The translations under genes were made by a program, and so were the position numbers. The notes under the pieces are model-generated. The model ran no database searches, was not told where the DNA came from, and saw nothing but the letters and a program-made list of their open reading frames with translations. 20,204 nt of DNA from Clostridia bacterium (GTDB lineage Bacteria; Bacillota_A; Clostridia; Christensenellales; Aristaeellaceae), in contig JAGBAU010000088.1 in the NCBI GenBank assembly GCA_017938785.1, positions 1 to 20,204 of the forward strand, read 5' to 3'. Positions 1-7,431 of the stretch are shown here, in pieces. Position 1 is the first letter of the stretch; the number at the start of each line of letters is the position of its first letter.

Positions 1-1
1 A

Positions 2-361
2 TCCGCCTTCAGCCTGCTGGATCCTCTCAGCGATGGCGACTGCATCTATGCTTATGCATTTACCGATCTCGAAACCTGGTCTGACACCTTCAGCTTTTTT
101 GAACTGGACGAAATCAAAACGGACGGCAGTTTCAAGCTCTCCCTCTCCGCTCAGACTTACGATGCTGACTGGAACCCGGTGTTCGTTCCGGTGGAAGGTG
201 CAGTGATCACCGTGAACGGCGAGGATACTGAGCTCAAAACCGATGCGGAAGGCAAGGTTACCATTGCACTGGACGCAGGTGAATATCTGATTTCTGCTCG
301 CAGCGAAACCATGACCCTCGTACCTCCCGTATACAAGGCAACTGTTTCCTCCGCGAAATGA
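2..361 (+). CDS. C-terminal fragment of a secreted protein with a beta-sandwich (carboxypeptidase-regulatory-like) domain
   Basis: The reading frame is open from base 2 to the TGA at 359-361, so this is the 3' end of a gene that begins before the window; 119 residues are visible. The last ~50 residues have the alternating pattern of a prealbumin-like/CarboxypepD_reg beta-sandwich: a GAVITVNG strand, a TDAEGKVTI turn-and-strand, then GEYLISA, and a closing LVPPVYKATV strand. Such modules are common in extracellular Gram-positive proteins and, from memory, often accompany DUF4430 proteins. No LPXTG sorting signal or C-terminal membrane segment is present, so any surface anchor must be at the missing N-terminus. 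The stop overlaps the next start as ATGA, placing it in the same operon as the transcobalamin-like protein and ECF transporter. An extracellular substrate-binding role is inference; the function cannot be read from this fragment. Confidence 0.75.
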   Translation, partial: SAFSLLDPLSDGDCIYAYAFTDLETWSDTFSFFELDEIKTDGSFKLSLSAQTYDADWNPVFVPVEGAVITVNGEDTELKTDAEGKVTIALDAGEYLISARSETMTLVPPVYKATVSSAK

Positions 362-1884
362 GAATGAAAAAACTGTTAAACTGGGTGTTGGTGCTTATAT
401 TGGCACTCACACCCTTTTCGGCTTTGGCACAGGATGATTATCATGCTGTTGCAGACGGTATTCTCGCTTTTGCAGCAAACGGAGATGATGTCCAGAAATG
501 GCTGGATGAAACCGTTTCTCCGGCGGCCGGAAGCACCATGGATTACTATGTGCTTCTGCTCAACCGTTTCGGGGATGAACTGAGTTATTCCGAATATGTG
601 CGCTGCGCGGCTCCCCTTCTTGAAGCAGGCACAATCAGCAATCCCGTCACACGGCAGAAATGCGCACTTTCTGTAATCGCCTGCGGCGCTGCGGATATGG
701 TGCCGGAAGGTATTGCCGATGAAACCATCGGCAAGCTTGGCGTCATGAGCTACGTCTATGGTCTTCATCTGCTGAACAACGGCGTATCTTCCTCCCAGTG
801 GACCATAGAAGCTGTGCTTGAGAAGCTGCTTGCTTTGCAGAAGGAAGATGGAGGCTGGGCTGTAATGGGCCAGTACGGCGATACGGACGTCACAGCCATG
901 TGCATCCAGGCGCTCGCCTGCAACCGAGGCAACAATATGCGCATCATCGAAGCCATCAATAGGGCGCTTACCTTTCTGAGTGAAAAACAGCTGGATAACG
1001 GCGGTTTCATCGGCACAGGAAAGGAAAACTCTGAAAGCTGTGCACAGGTAATCGTCGCGCTCTCTTCCCTCGGGCTGGACGCCTGCACCGATGAGCGCTT
1101 CATGAAGAACGACGTCAGCGTCATGGATGCCATGATGCAGTATCGCATGTCAGACGGCGGCTTCGCCCACCTTCCGGGCGATACGGCTTCCAATGAAAAT
1201 GCAAGCGTACAGGCCCTGCAGGCGCTTTATTCCTACCTGTATAAGGGCGAACTCTTCTTTGACTTTTCCGGCATCGAAGGAAAGGAATACGAACTTCCAT
1301 CCGAACGAAGCTGGAAGTTCTATGCATGGATCGTCATCGGTGTGCTTTGTACCGCCGGCGTCATTTTTGCACTGACCCGCAAGCGCGGTCGTGCAAAGCA
1401 GCTGATATTTGTTCTTTTATCCTGCGCAATCGCAGCCGTTGCGGTATACATGATCAACATCCAATCCGCTTCGGACTATTACGGCGAAGCCCTCCCCACA
1501 GGAAATGAGGTTGCAGGCCAGGCGTACATCAGCATACGCTGCGACACGGTAGCCGGAAGTAACGATGACGGCAGCACGCCTGACGACGGCGTGATACTCG
1601 AACGCACCGCCATCCCCTTCCGGGAAGGAGCGAGCGTTTTCGATGTGCTCACCTCCGCGGCGCGTACGTTCAGGATTCAGACGGAGCACAGCGGCGGCGA
1701 GGGCGGTATGGCCTATGTAACCGGCATCAATTACCTCTATGAATATGCCTATGGCGACCTCTCCGGCTGGATTTATTCCGTAAATGGCGAGACCTTCTCC
1801 ATCGGCTGCGGAAGCTATATCGTCAAAGATGGCGACGATATACTCTGGCAGTACACAACCAAACTTGGCGAGGATTTGAAATGA
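358..1884 (+). CDS. Membrane-tethered transcobalamin-like protein: alpha/alpha-toroid repeats, TM hairpin, DUF4430
   Basis: A 508-residue surface protein. Residues 1-24 form a signal peptide (MRMKK start, hydrophobic core, cleavage near ALA/Q). Residues ~30-300 contain toroid repeats of the prenyltransferase/terpene-cyclase or transcobalamin type, with KEDGGW at 162, LDNGGF at 212 and MSDGGF at 264, each followed by a helix rich in Ala and Leu. Two membrane helices lie at 321-340 and 349-368, joined by a basic loop (RKRGRAKQ) that should face the cytoplasm. Residues 391-507 are a DUF4430-type beta domain with the typical SGWIYSVNG and DGDDILWQY motifs. Both folded domains should therefore lie outside the cell. 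Human intrinsic factor and transcobalamin have the same order, an alpha6/alpha6 barrel then a DUF4430-like beta domain, clamping cobalamin between them. The ECF transporter encoded directly downstream supports a ligand-capture role. Start at 358 (ATGA overlap); ATG at 364 is an alternative. The ligand is inferred. Confidence 0.8.
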   Translation: MRMKKLLNWVLVLILALTPFSALAQDDYHAVADGILAFAANGDDVQKWLDETVSPAAGSTMDYYVLLLNRFGDELSYSEYVRCAAPLLEAGTISNPVTRQKCALSVIACGAADMVPEGIADETIGKLGVMSYVYGLHLLNNGVSSSQWTIEAVLEKLLALQKEDGGWAVMGQYGDTDVTAMCIQALACNRGNNMRIIEAINRALTFLSEKQLDNGGFIGTGKENSESCAQVIVALSSLGLDACTDERFMKNDVSVMDAMMQYRMSDGGFAHLPGDTASNENASVQALQALYSYLYKGELFFDFSGIEGKEYELPSERSWKFYAWIVIGVLCTAGVIFALTRKRGRAKQLIFVLLSCAIAAVAVYMINIQSASDYYGEALPTGNEVAGQAYISIRCDTVAGSNDDGSTPDDGVILERTAIPFREGASVFDVLTSAARTFRIQTEHSGGEGGMAYVTGINYLYEYAYGDLSGWIYSVNGETFSIGCGSYIVKDGDDILWQYTTKLGEDLK

Positions 1885-2762
1885 TGAACGTTTTGAGCGA
1901 TGTGAACCCGATCGCCGCCTTCCTGTGGCTGATGATGACGGTCGGCATCGCCATGTTCTGTTTGAATCCAGTCATACTGCTTTTGTCCGTTGCAGGAGGT
2001 ATGTTTTATTTCTTCATCCGCAACCCGGAAAGCGGATTGAAAGCGCAGTTGCCCTATCTGCTGCTCTTCCTCGCCTCGGCAATACTGAATCCGGTCTTTT
2101 CCCATAACGGTGCAACCGTTATGTTTGTGGTCAACCACAATCCCATCACACTGGAAGCTTTTTATTATGGGCTGGTTCTTGGCGGAATGATACTATCGGT
2201 GCTTTACTGGTTCCGTTCCTTTCAGCAGGTCATGACCAGCGATAAACTGTTGTATGTCTTCGGTTCGGCGCTGCCCAAGCTTACGCTGATCCTCTCCATT
2301 GCGCTGCGCTATATTCCGCTTCTGAAAAAGCAGACCAAGCGCATCCGCGATGCTCAGAAAGCGCTGGGATTGTTTAAGGACGAAAATGTTATCGACCGCC
2401 TGCGCGGTGAAATGCGTATCTTTTCGGTGCTGGTCACCTGGGCGCTTGAAAACGGCATCATCACGGCCGACAGCATGACCGCCCGTGGATACGGCATCGG
2501 CAAGCGCACACGCTTTGCGCTGTTTCATTTCGAACTACGTGATGCACTTATGTGCGCAGCTTGTCTTGCCCTCGGTGGACTGACCGTTGCCGCAATAGTA
2601 AACGGCAGCCTGACCTGCCGCTTTTATCCTTACTTCACGCTCCCCCGCCCGGATTCACTGGGCTGGAGCGCCTATTTTGCCTATGCACTGCTTGCATTCT
2701 TCCCTGGTCTGTTGGAAGTGGAGGAAAACATCCGTTGGAAATCATTAAAGTCGAAAATCTGA
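1881..2762 (+). CDS. ecfT: ECF transporter T component (CbiQ/EcfT family transmembrane protein)
   Basis: A 293-residue polytopic membrane protein of the CbiQ/EcfT family, the scaffold that couples ATPase motion to toppling of the S component in energy-coupling-factor importers. Hydrophobic helices cluster near residues 10-80, 90-120 and 215-285. Between them is a long amphipathic coupling region containing ALRYIPLLKKQTKRIRDAQ and TADSMTARGYG; the Ala-Arg-Gly signature (ARGYG here) is the family's contact with the ATPases. The start ATG at 1881 overlaps the upstream stop as ATGA, with GAGG a few bases before. The 3' end overlaps the ATPase gene by 28 bases. Being a private T component next to its own A and S genes, rather than a shared one beside ribosomal-protein genes, it suggests a dedicated (group I) ECF system. 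Confidence 0.9.
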   Translation: MMNVLSDVNPIAAFLWLMMTVGIAMFCLNPVILLLSVAGGMFYFFIRNPESGLKAQLPYLLLFLASAILNPVFSHNGATVMFVVNHNPITLEAFYYGLVLGGMILSVLYWFRSFQQVMTSDKLLYVFGSALPKLTLILSIALRYIPLLKKQTKRIRDAQKALGLFKDENVIDRLRGEMRIFSVLVTWALENGIITADSMTARGYGIGKRTRFALFHFELRDALMCAACLALGGLTVAAIVNGSLTCRFYPYFTLPRPDSLGWSAYFAYALLAFFPGLLEVEENIRWKSLKSKI

Positions 2763-4363
2763 GTTTTTCCTATCCGGAGGCTTCAATCCCTGTGCTTCAA
2801 AACGTCAGCTTTCAAGTGAATGCCGGCGATTTTGTCACGCTGATCGGCGCCACGGGGTCCGGAAAATCCACGCTGATGCGCCTTTTGAAGCGGGAGCTCG
2901 CGCCACTGGGTAAACGGGATGGTTCCATCCGTTTCCTTGACCGTAAGCAGGATGAGCTTGATGCAAAAACTGCTGCCTGCAAGATCGGTTATGTTATGCA
3001 GCGTCCTGAACAGCAGATCGTAACCGACAAGGTTTGGCATGAGCTTGCATTTGCGTTGGAAAACATGGGCTTGCCCCAGAATGTTATTCGCCGCCGCGTC
3101 GCAGAGATGGCCAGTTATTTCGGCATATCCGACTGGTTTGAGCGAGATGTCAACGCGCTTTCCGGCGGTCAGAAACAGCTGTTGAACCTTGCGGCAGTCA
3201 TGGTAACCCAGCCCGACGTGCTCCTGCTGGATGAACCTACATCCCAGCTGGACCCCATTGCCGCCAACGATTTTTTGAATACCGTGCGCAAGCTCAATCT
3301 GGATATGGGCGTAACCGTGCTGCTGATTGAGCACCGGCTTGAGGAAGCACTGCCCATGTCCGACCGTGTTCTCGTACTGGAAAACGGCGCCATCATTTTG
3401 GATGCATCCCCTGAAGCGGCATGTGAACAGCTGCGCAGGCATCCCTCCCTGTTGGATGCAATGCCCGGAGCGGTTCGCCTTTTTCATGCGGTCGGCGCTA
3501 AAGGCATCTGTCCAATCACGGTGCGTGAGGGACGGCGCTTCCTGCGTGAAAGCTTTGATAACACACATCGAACGCATGAAATCGAAACCAATACCCGTCC
3601 CGAATCCCATGCGCTGGAATGCAAAAAACTGTATTTCCGCTATGGAAGAGAGTATTCGGATGTGCTGCGCGGTTTGAACCTGGATGTCCGTGCCGGTGAA
3701 ATCTATTGTATACTGGGTGCAAACGGCTCCGGCAAATCCACATTCCTGAAGCTTGCTGCAGGTTTGGCGCACGCTTACAACGGAAACCTGCGCATCTTCG
3801 GCCGCCGGATAAAGGATTACAAGGGCCAGGAGCTGTATCGGAATTGTGTATCCATGCTTCCTCAGGATGCACAAACGGTTTTTCTCAAGAGCACCGTTCG
3901 CGACGAACTGGCAGAGGTCCATGCGGATCTGTCCGCCCTGCCCTACTCCCTGGATCATCTTCTGGACCGGCACCCCTACGACCTGAGCGGCGGCGAACAG
4001 CAGCTGGTTGCACTGGCGAAGGTACTCGCCTCTTCTCCCCGGCTGCTTCTGCTGGATGAACCGACAAAAGGCGTGGACGCACATGCACAGAATGCAGTTC
4101 TGGAAATCCTGAAAAAGCTCAGGGCGCAGGGCGTTGCAGTCATTGCCGTTACCCACGATGTGGAGTTTGCCGCGAAGTGCGCAGACAGGTGCGCCCTGTT
4201 CTTCCGGGGTGAAATTGTCTCCGAAGACATTCCTTCCCGTTTCTTTGATGAAAACAGCTTCTATACCACCTCAGCAAACCGCATATGCCGCGGCTGGTTT
4301 GACGGTGTGGCAACGGTTGAGGATGCGGCGGCGCTATGCCGCAGAAATGGCGGCAGATCATGA
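2735..4363 (+). CDS. ECF transporter A component, two fused ABC ATPase domains
   Basis: A 542-residue cytoplasmic protein carrying both ATPase halves of an ECF importer in one chain. Domain 1: Walker A GATGSGKS at 38-45, Q-loop in GYVMQRPEQQ, signature LSGGQKQ at 142-148, Walker B LLLDEP at 163-168, H-loop His200. A linker of ~85 residues (about 215-300) follows. Domain 2: Walker A GANGSGKS at 328-335, signature LSGGEQQ at 417-423, Walker B LLLLDEP at 437-443, and VTHD at 472-475. All catalytic motifs are intact in both halves, so both sites should hydrolyse ATP. The frame is open upstream to 2552, but that stretch is out-of-frame CbiQ sequence; I chose TTG at 2735 because GGAGG at 2720-2724 sits 10 bases ahead and the protein then begins MEIIKVENLSFSYPE, a normal ABC N-terminus. 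Many organisms encode the two ATPases as separate EcfA1/EcfA2 proteins. Confidence 0.9.
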   Translation: MEIIKVENLSFSYPEASIPVLQNVSFQVNAGDFVTLIGATGSGKSTLMRLLKRELAPLGKRDGSIRFLDRKQDELDAKTAACKIGYVMQRPEQQIVTDKVWHELAFALENMGLPQNVIRRRVAEMASYFGISDWFERDVNALSGGQKQLLNLAAVMVTQPDVLLLDEPTSQLDPIAANDFLNTVRKLNLDMGVTVLLIEHRLEEALPMSDRVLVLENGAIILDASPEAACEQLRRHPSLLDAMPGAVRLFHAVGAKGICPITVREGRRFLRESFDNTHRTHEIETNTRPESHALECKKLYFRYGREYSDVLRGLNLDVRAGEIYCILGANGSGKSTFLKLAAGLAHAYNGNLRIFGRRIKDYKGQELYRNCVSMLPQDAQTVFLKSTVRDELAEVHADLSALPYSLDHLLDRHPYDLSGGEQQLVALAKVLASSPRLLLLDEPTKGVDAHAQNAVLEILKKLRAQGVAVIAVTHDVEFAAKCADRCALFFRGEIVSEDIPSRFFDENSFYTTSANRICRGWFDGVATVEDAAALCRRNGGRS

Positions 4364-5064
4364 GGATTCTGGTGATTCAAAACCCGCGTTTGAGGCGTGT
4401 GCTGGGAATTGTAATCCCCTTTGTCGTGCTTCCTGCAGCCGTACTCTGGTTTTCGCTGGGACCCGGCCGAAAGCATTACGCGCTGGCCTCTCTGATGGTT
4501 ACCCTGCTTTCGCTCGTTCTCTTTTCCTGCGGATTTGAACGCAGAAAGACCGGGACGCGGCGCATGATACTTGTTGCGGTTATGACTGCGCTGTCTGTGA
4601 TTGGGCGCTTTGTGTTCAGCGTGATTCCGGCATTCAAACCGATCACCGCAGTTGTGGTTATCACTGCTATCTACATCGGTGGTGAAGCGGGTTTTCTGAC
4701 CGGCGCCTTGTCCGCCGTAATTTCCAATTTTTACTTCGGACAGGGACCCTGGACGCCCTTCCAAATGCTGGCCTGGGGGCTGATCGGTCTATTTGCAGGC
4801 CTGCTATCAAAGCCGCTCAGGAACAGTCGGTTGGCCCTATCCGTCTATGGAATCTTCGCCGGAGCCGGGTATTCGCTGGTGATGGACGTCTGGACCGTAC
4901 TTTGGTATAACGGCAGCTTCAATCCTGCGCTCTATGCCGCAGCGATGGCCACCGCGCTTCCCCATTCCATCTTCTACGCGATTTCAAATGTTGTTTTCCT
5001 GAATGTGCTGGCAAAGCCTTTTGGCGAAAAACTTGCGCGCGTGCGCATCAAATACGGCTGCTGA
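4360..5064 (+). CDS. ECF transporter S component, probable corrinoid/vitamin-binding (CbrT-like)
   Basis: A 234-residue hydrophobic protein, the substrate-binding membrane subunit of the ECF importer. Two N-terminal helices (about 13-33 and 42-58) precede a six-helix S-component core that starts near residue 68. Within the core are a basic GTRR lead-in, FKPITAVVVI, and the distinctive NFYFGQGPWTPFQMLAWGLIG stretch at 123-143. From memory this GQGPWTP-type segment marks S components annotated as ECF family and sometimes as the cobalamin-related CbrT group, but I cannot run a search, so the substrate is not settled; riboflavin-, queuosine- or other vitamin-type S components remain possible. ATG at 4360 forms an ATGA overlap with the ATPase stop. 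An in-frame ATG exists at 4336 but would add eight residues inside the ATPase gene without a ribosome site. It is the last gene of the operon, followed by a terminator after 11 bases. Confidence 0.85.
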   Translation: MRILVIQNPRLRRVLGIVIPFVVLPAAVLWFSLGPGRKHYALASLMVTLLSLVLFSCGFERRKTGTRRMILVAVMTALSVIGRFVFSVIPAFKPITAVVVITAIYIGGEAGFLTGALSAVISNFYFGQGPWTPFQMLAWGLIGLFAGLLSKPLRNSRLALSVYGIFAGAGYSLVMDVWTVLWYNGSFNPALYAAAMATALPHSIFYAISNVVFLNVLAKPFGEKLARVRIKYGC

Positions 5065-5075
5065 TATGCATATGA

Positions 5076-5103
5076 AAAACCCCGGCAGAAACGCCGGGGT
5101 TTT
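5076..5103. terminator. Bidirectional intrinsic terminator between convergent genes
   Basis: A perfect 11-bp inverted repeat: AAAACCCCGGC at 5076-5086 pairs with GCCGGGGTTTT at 5093-5103 around a six-base loop. The G+C-rich core is flanked by an A-run on the left and a T-run on the right, so a U-tract follows the hairpin on both strands. It lies between the S-component stop (5064, + strand) and the sensor gene stop (5109, - strand) and should end transcription from both sides. Confidence 0.93.
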
Positions 5104-5108
5104 GTTGG

Positions 5109-7247
5109 TCACATTTCAATATCCTTGTCGCGGCCAATATAGCGGATGGCAAGCACAACTTCCTTCACCATACCGTTTTCAAAGCGTGCAGGCTGCACGA
5201 TGATCGCTGCATCCGCATAGCTATCTCCGGACTTGCGCCGGTATTCTCTGCGCTGAAAGTGGCTCCCCTCCGTCATATGCTTGCGGAGGTGGTAAGCGCT
5301 GAGCAGATTGCGCAAAGCCTCCCGGTCGTCGGGGTGAACCGTACTCTCAATATACGCATCAAAGGTTGCCTTATAGGGAGCGCACAGCCGGGTCACCAAA
5401 TCGCCGCCCAGAGAGCGTGCTGTGTAGGACAGGTCATTCTCCAGGTCCACGTAGTAAAGCCCGTAATAGAGGCCGCTGAGAGCCATCAGCGTCTGATGCA
5501 GAACCTTCTTGCGCTCGCCGCGCTCCAATTCAGCATTCTTTTCAGCATTTACATTGAACACATAGAGATTTGCAAAGATATCGTTCGTATCAGGATTCAG
5601 GCCGATGCGCACATTCATGCGGTGCCATTCATAGGCCGCTCCACCCGCCTTGCACACACGATAATCCTGCACAAATTCAGTTTTGCCGCTGCGGAACATG
5701 GAAGCAATGTTTACGATGCTCATGGTCTCAGCAAAGGCAGCATAATCCGCAGGATGGAGATAATCACGCAGCAGGCTGCCCAGGTCCGCATTGTAATCGC
5801 GGGCTTTCATCATGGCGTTGGCATTTGCGTACATGGTGGAATGCTTCGAAATGTTCAGAGCTTTCCAACGGTTGCGGCTGATATTGATCTCCCATATGGA
5901 GCTGGTTTTGGTCTGAACCGACGCCTGATAACCACGTTCAAGCTCAAGCCTGTCCAGGGTTTCCTGTTCCTGGGTGCAGTCGCTGATGCAGCAGATGGTT
6001 CCCTGTTCAGGCTGTGAAGATGCAAAGAGCATGAACTTCAGGATGCGTTCCTCATGGTTATCGGAAACGGTATGCACCAGCATTTCGGTACTTTCACCGG
6101 GATTGAGTTCATAAAGACTATCATACAGTCTGTCGGATTCTGATTCATCCATATCGCAGGCGCTGATGATTTCATCCAGGGAATACTGACCGGAAATCTC
6201 ATCGCATTCCATAAGGGAAAGTCCATCGTAGCAGTAGGAGAGCCTTTCCTGCTTGCGCTGGTACATAAAAAGCGTTATTCTTGCTTCCCGGGAAATAACG
6301 TTCATCATTCGCTCGCCAATGGCCAGAGCCCTTGCGGCCTCCTTGTTGGAAACGTAGACCCAGCGAAGGGAAAACACCGTATAGCTTACGAGGATGAGCA
6401 GCATTACAACTGCTGCAATGATGGTTAGATGCGGCATAAAGCGGCCGCTCCAAGCTTCGCTGCGCACCAATTCCTCAGGAATAACCAGGGAAATACCCAG
6501 CGGACGGATGTTGCTCAGCTGCTGGGCAATGTAATAATCGCCGCCAAATGCATCGCTGCGCTCAATTCGTGCCTGGGCGTCTCCGGAATTGACGAGCCGC
6601 TGCGTATTCGATTCCTGATTCAGGTCGCGCAGGCCCTCGAAATAACCGGCGTCATCCAGAATGGAATGATTGATCAGATAGGCGCCGGTGGCTGCGTTAT
6701 AAACCGCGTAACCGTAATCCTCGATAAAAGCGTTGAAGAGCACACCTTCGACACGGTCCTCTTTCAGCCAGCCAATCAACCTGGAGCCGTCGGAAAGCGG
6801 AACGCATAGATGAATTCTGCCGTCCTCTTCTGCAAACAAACCGGCGCTTATATTCCTTGCATCGTACTGTATATGATCTGCACAGGCTGTATTTTCAACT
6901 GTTTTACCATCGGCGCAGACCAAGGCATTTTCCTTAAGCAAGGCAACTTCAGAAAAGTTTTCATGCTGCCCCATACGATTCAGAAGATCATCTGCAGAGA
7001 GCACTGCATCATCCAAAAGCTCAGCCGCACCCGTCAGCTGGTCCAGGCTGCTGTCAACCAGCTGTTCAAACTGTGCCGTTACGCGCTTGGCAGCTTCAGA
7101 TGCACGCTCTTCCTCCACGATGACATCATAGCTGTAAAACAGCTGTATAACCATGTAGGTGCACAGCAGCATTACAATTCCCAATATCAGGGTTCCGCGC
7201 ACCACGCCGTATCGATCCTTTTGGATCCAAGTTTTAATTCTGTTCAT
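5109..7247 (-). CDS. Membrane sensor protein with extracellular domain and about three PAS-like domains, no recognisable output domain
   Basis: A 712-residue protein. A membrane helix at about 17-39 is followed by ~230 extracytoplasmic residues that look like a Cache-type sensor (helical start, then LLKENALVCADG and YGYAVYNAATGAYLIN strand pairs). A second membrane helix lies at about 272-297. The cytoplasmic part holds PAS-like units at ~312-432, ~444-572 and ~582-712; the last two contain the LHPADYAAF and HPDDREAL turns typical of PAS_3-type folds. There is no GGDEF, EAL, histidine-kinase or methyl-accepting motif; the protein ends right after the last PAS strand, and the terminator follows. 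It may signal by partnering with another protein. Start: ATG at 7247 with GAGGG ten bases upstream, preferred over an in-frame TTG at 7271. A monocistronic gene, convergent with the ECF cluster. The domain calls are by pattern, not by search. Confidence 0.75.
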   Translation of the reverse strand: MNRIKTWIQKDRYGVVRGTLILGIVMLLCTYMVIQLFYSYDVIVEEERASEAAKRVTAQFEQLVDSSLDQLTGAAELLDDAVLSADDLLNRMGQHENFSEVALLKENALVCADGKTVENTACADHIQYDARNISAGLFAEEDGRIHLCVPLSDGSRLIGWLKEDRVEGVLFNAFIEDYGYAVYNAATGAYLINHSILDDAGYFEGLRDLNQESNTQRLVNSGDAQARIERSDAFGGDYYIAQQLSNIRPLGISLVIPEELVRSEAWSGRFMPHLTIIAAVVMLLILVSYTVFSLRWVYVSNKEAARALAIGERMMNVISREARITLFMYQRKQERLSYCYDGLSLMECDEISGQYSLDEIISACDMDESESDRLYDSLYELNPGESTEMLVHTVSDNHEERILKFMLFASSQPEQGTICCISDCTQEQETLDRLELERGYQASVQTKTSSIWEINISRNRWKALNISKHSTMYANANAMMKARDYNADLGSLLRDYLHPADYAAFAETMSIVNIASMFRSGKTEFVQDYRVCKAGGAAYEWHRMNVRIGLNPDTNDIFANLYVFNVNAEKNAELERGERKKVLHQTLMALSGLYYGLYYVDLENDLSYTARSLGGDLVTRLCAPYKATFDAYIESTVHPDDREALRNLLSAYHLRKHMTEGSHFQRREYRRKSGDSYADAAIIVQPARFENGMVKEVVLAIRYIGRDKDIEM

Positions 7248-7322
7248 AAAATCAAAACCCTCATCAAACAAGCGAGCATTTCATCAAATTATCAGGCGTA
7301 TAACCATCCATATTTTACTCAA

Positions 7323-7328
7323 ATTATA
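7323..7328 (-). promoter_or_regulatory. Candidate -10 element for the PAS sensor gene
   Basis: The - strand reads a perfect TATAAT here, about 75 bases upstream of the sensor start codon in the A+T-rich gap between recN and the sensor. The -35 region is poor (TTATCC at a 19-base spacing is the best I see), so this is only a candidate. The 7248-7431 gap otherwise contains the recN terminator and no open reading frame I can support. Confidence 0.3.
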
Positions 7329-7383
7329 ATCCCTGTACATTATCACTGGATAAAATGCATGTATATAGTCCATGAATTATACA

Positions 7384-7418
7384 TAAAAACAGGCCTTCTT
7401 TATGCATCGAAGACCTGT
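7384..7418 (-). terminator. Intrinsic terminator downstream of recN
   Basis: On the - strand, ACAGGTCTTC (7418-7409) pairs with GAAGGCCTGT (7398-7389) in a 10-bp stem with one G-U wobble, a ten-base loop, and then a run of five T (7389-7385). It begins 14 bases after the recN stop codon and should end the asp23-to-recN transcript, or the nadK-argR-recN part of it. Confidence 0.88.
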
Positions 7419-7431
7419 CTCGTAAGGAGAT

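Noticed and set aside
1..357. Cobalamin riboswitch upstream of the transcobalamin-like gene
   Set aside because: The whole stretch is an open coding frame of the preceding gene; any riboswitch must lie left of the window.
2552..2734. N-terminal extension of the ECF ATPase to an ATG at 2552
   Set aside because: The extra 61 residues are out-of-frame T-component sequence, Pro/Cys-rich and unlike any ABC protein; TTG at 2735 has a good Shine-Dalgarno and gives a normal N-terminus.
2783..4156. A 457-codon - strand frame opposite the ECF ATPase
   Set aside because: Its opposite strand carries two complete sets of ABC motifs; the antisense product has none and is rich in Gln, Cys and His.
5259..6017. 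A 252-codon + strand frame inside the sensor gene
   Set aside because: Antisense to the PAS region, lacking motifs and a ribosome site; the - strand frame is continuous for over 700 codons with TM and PAS patterns.
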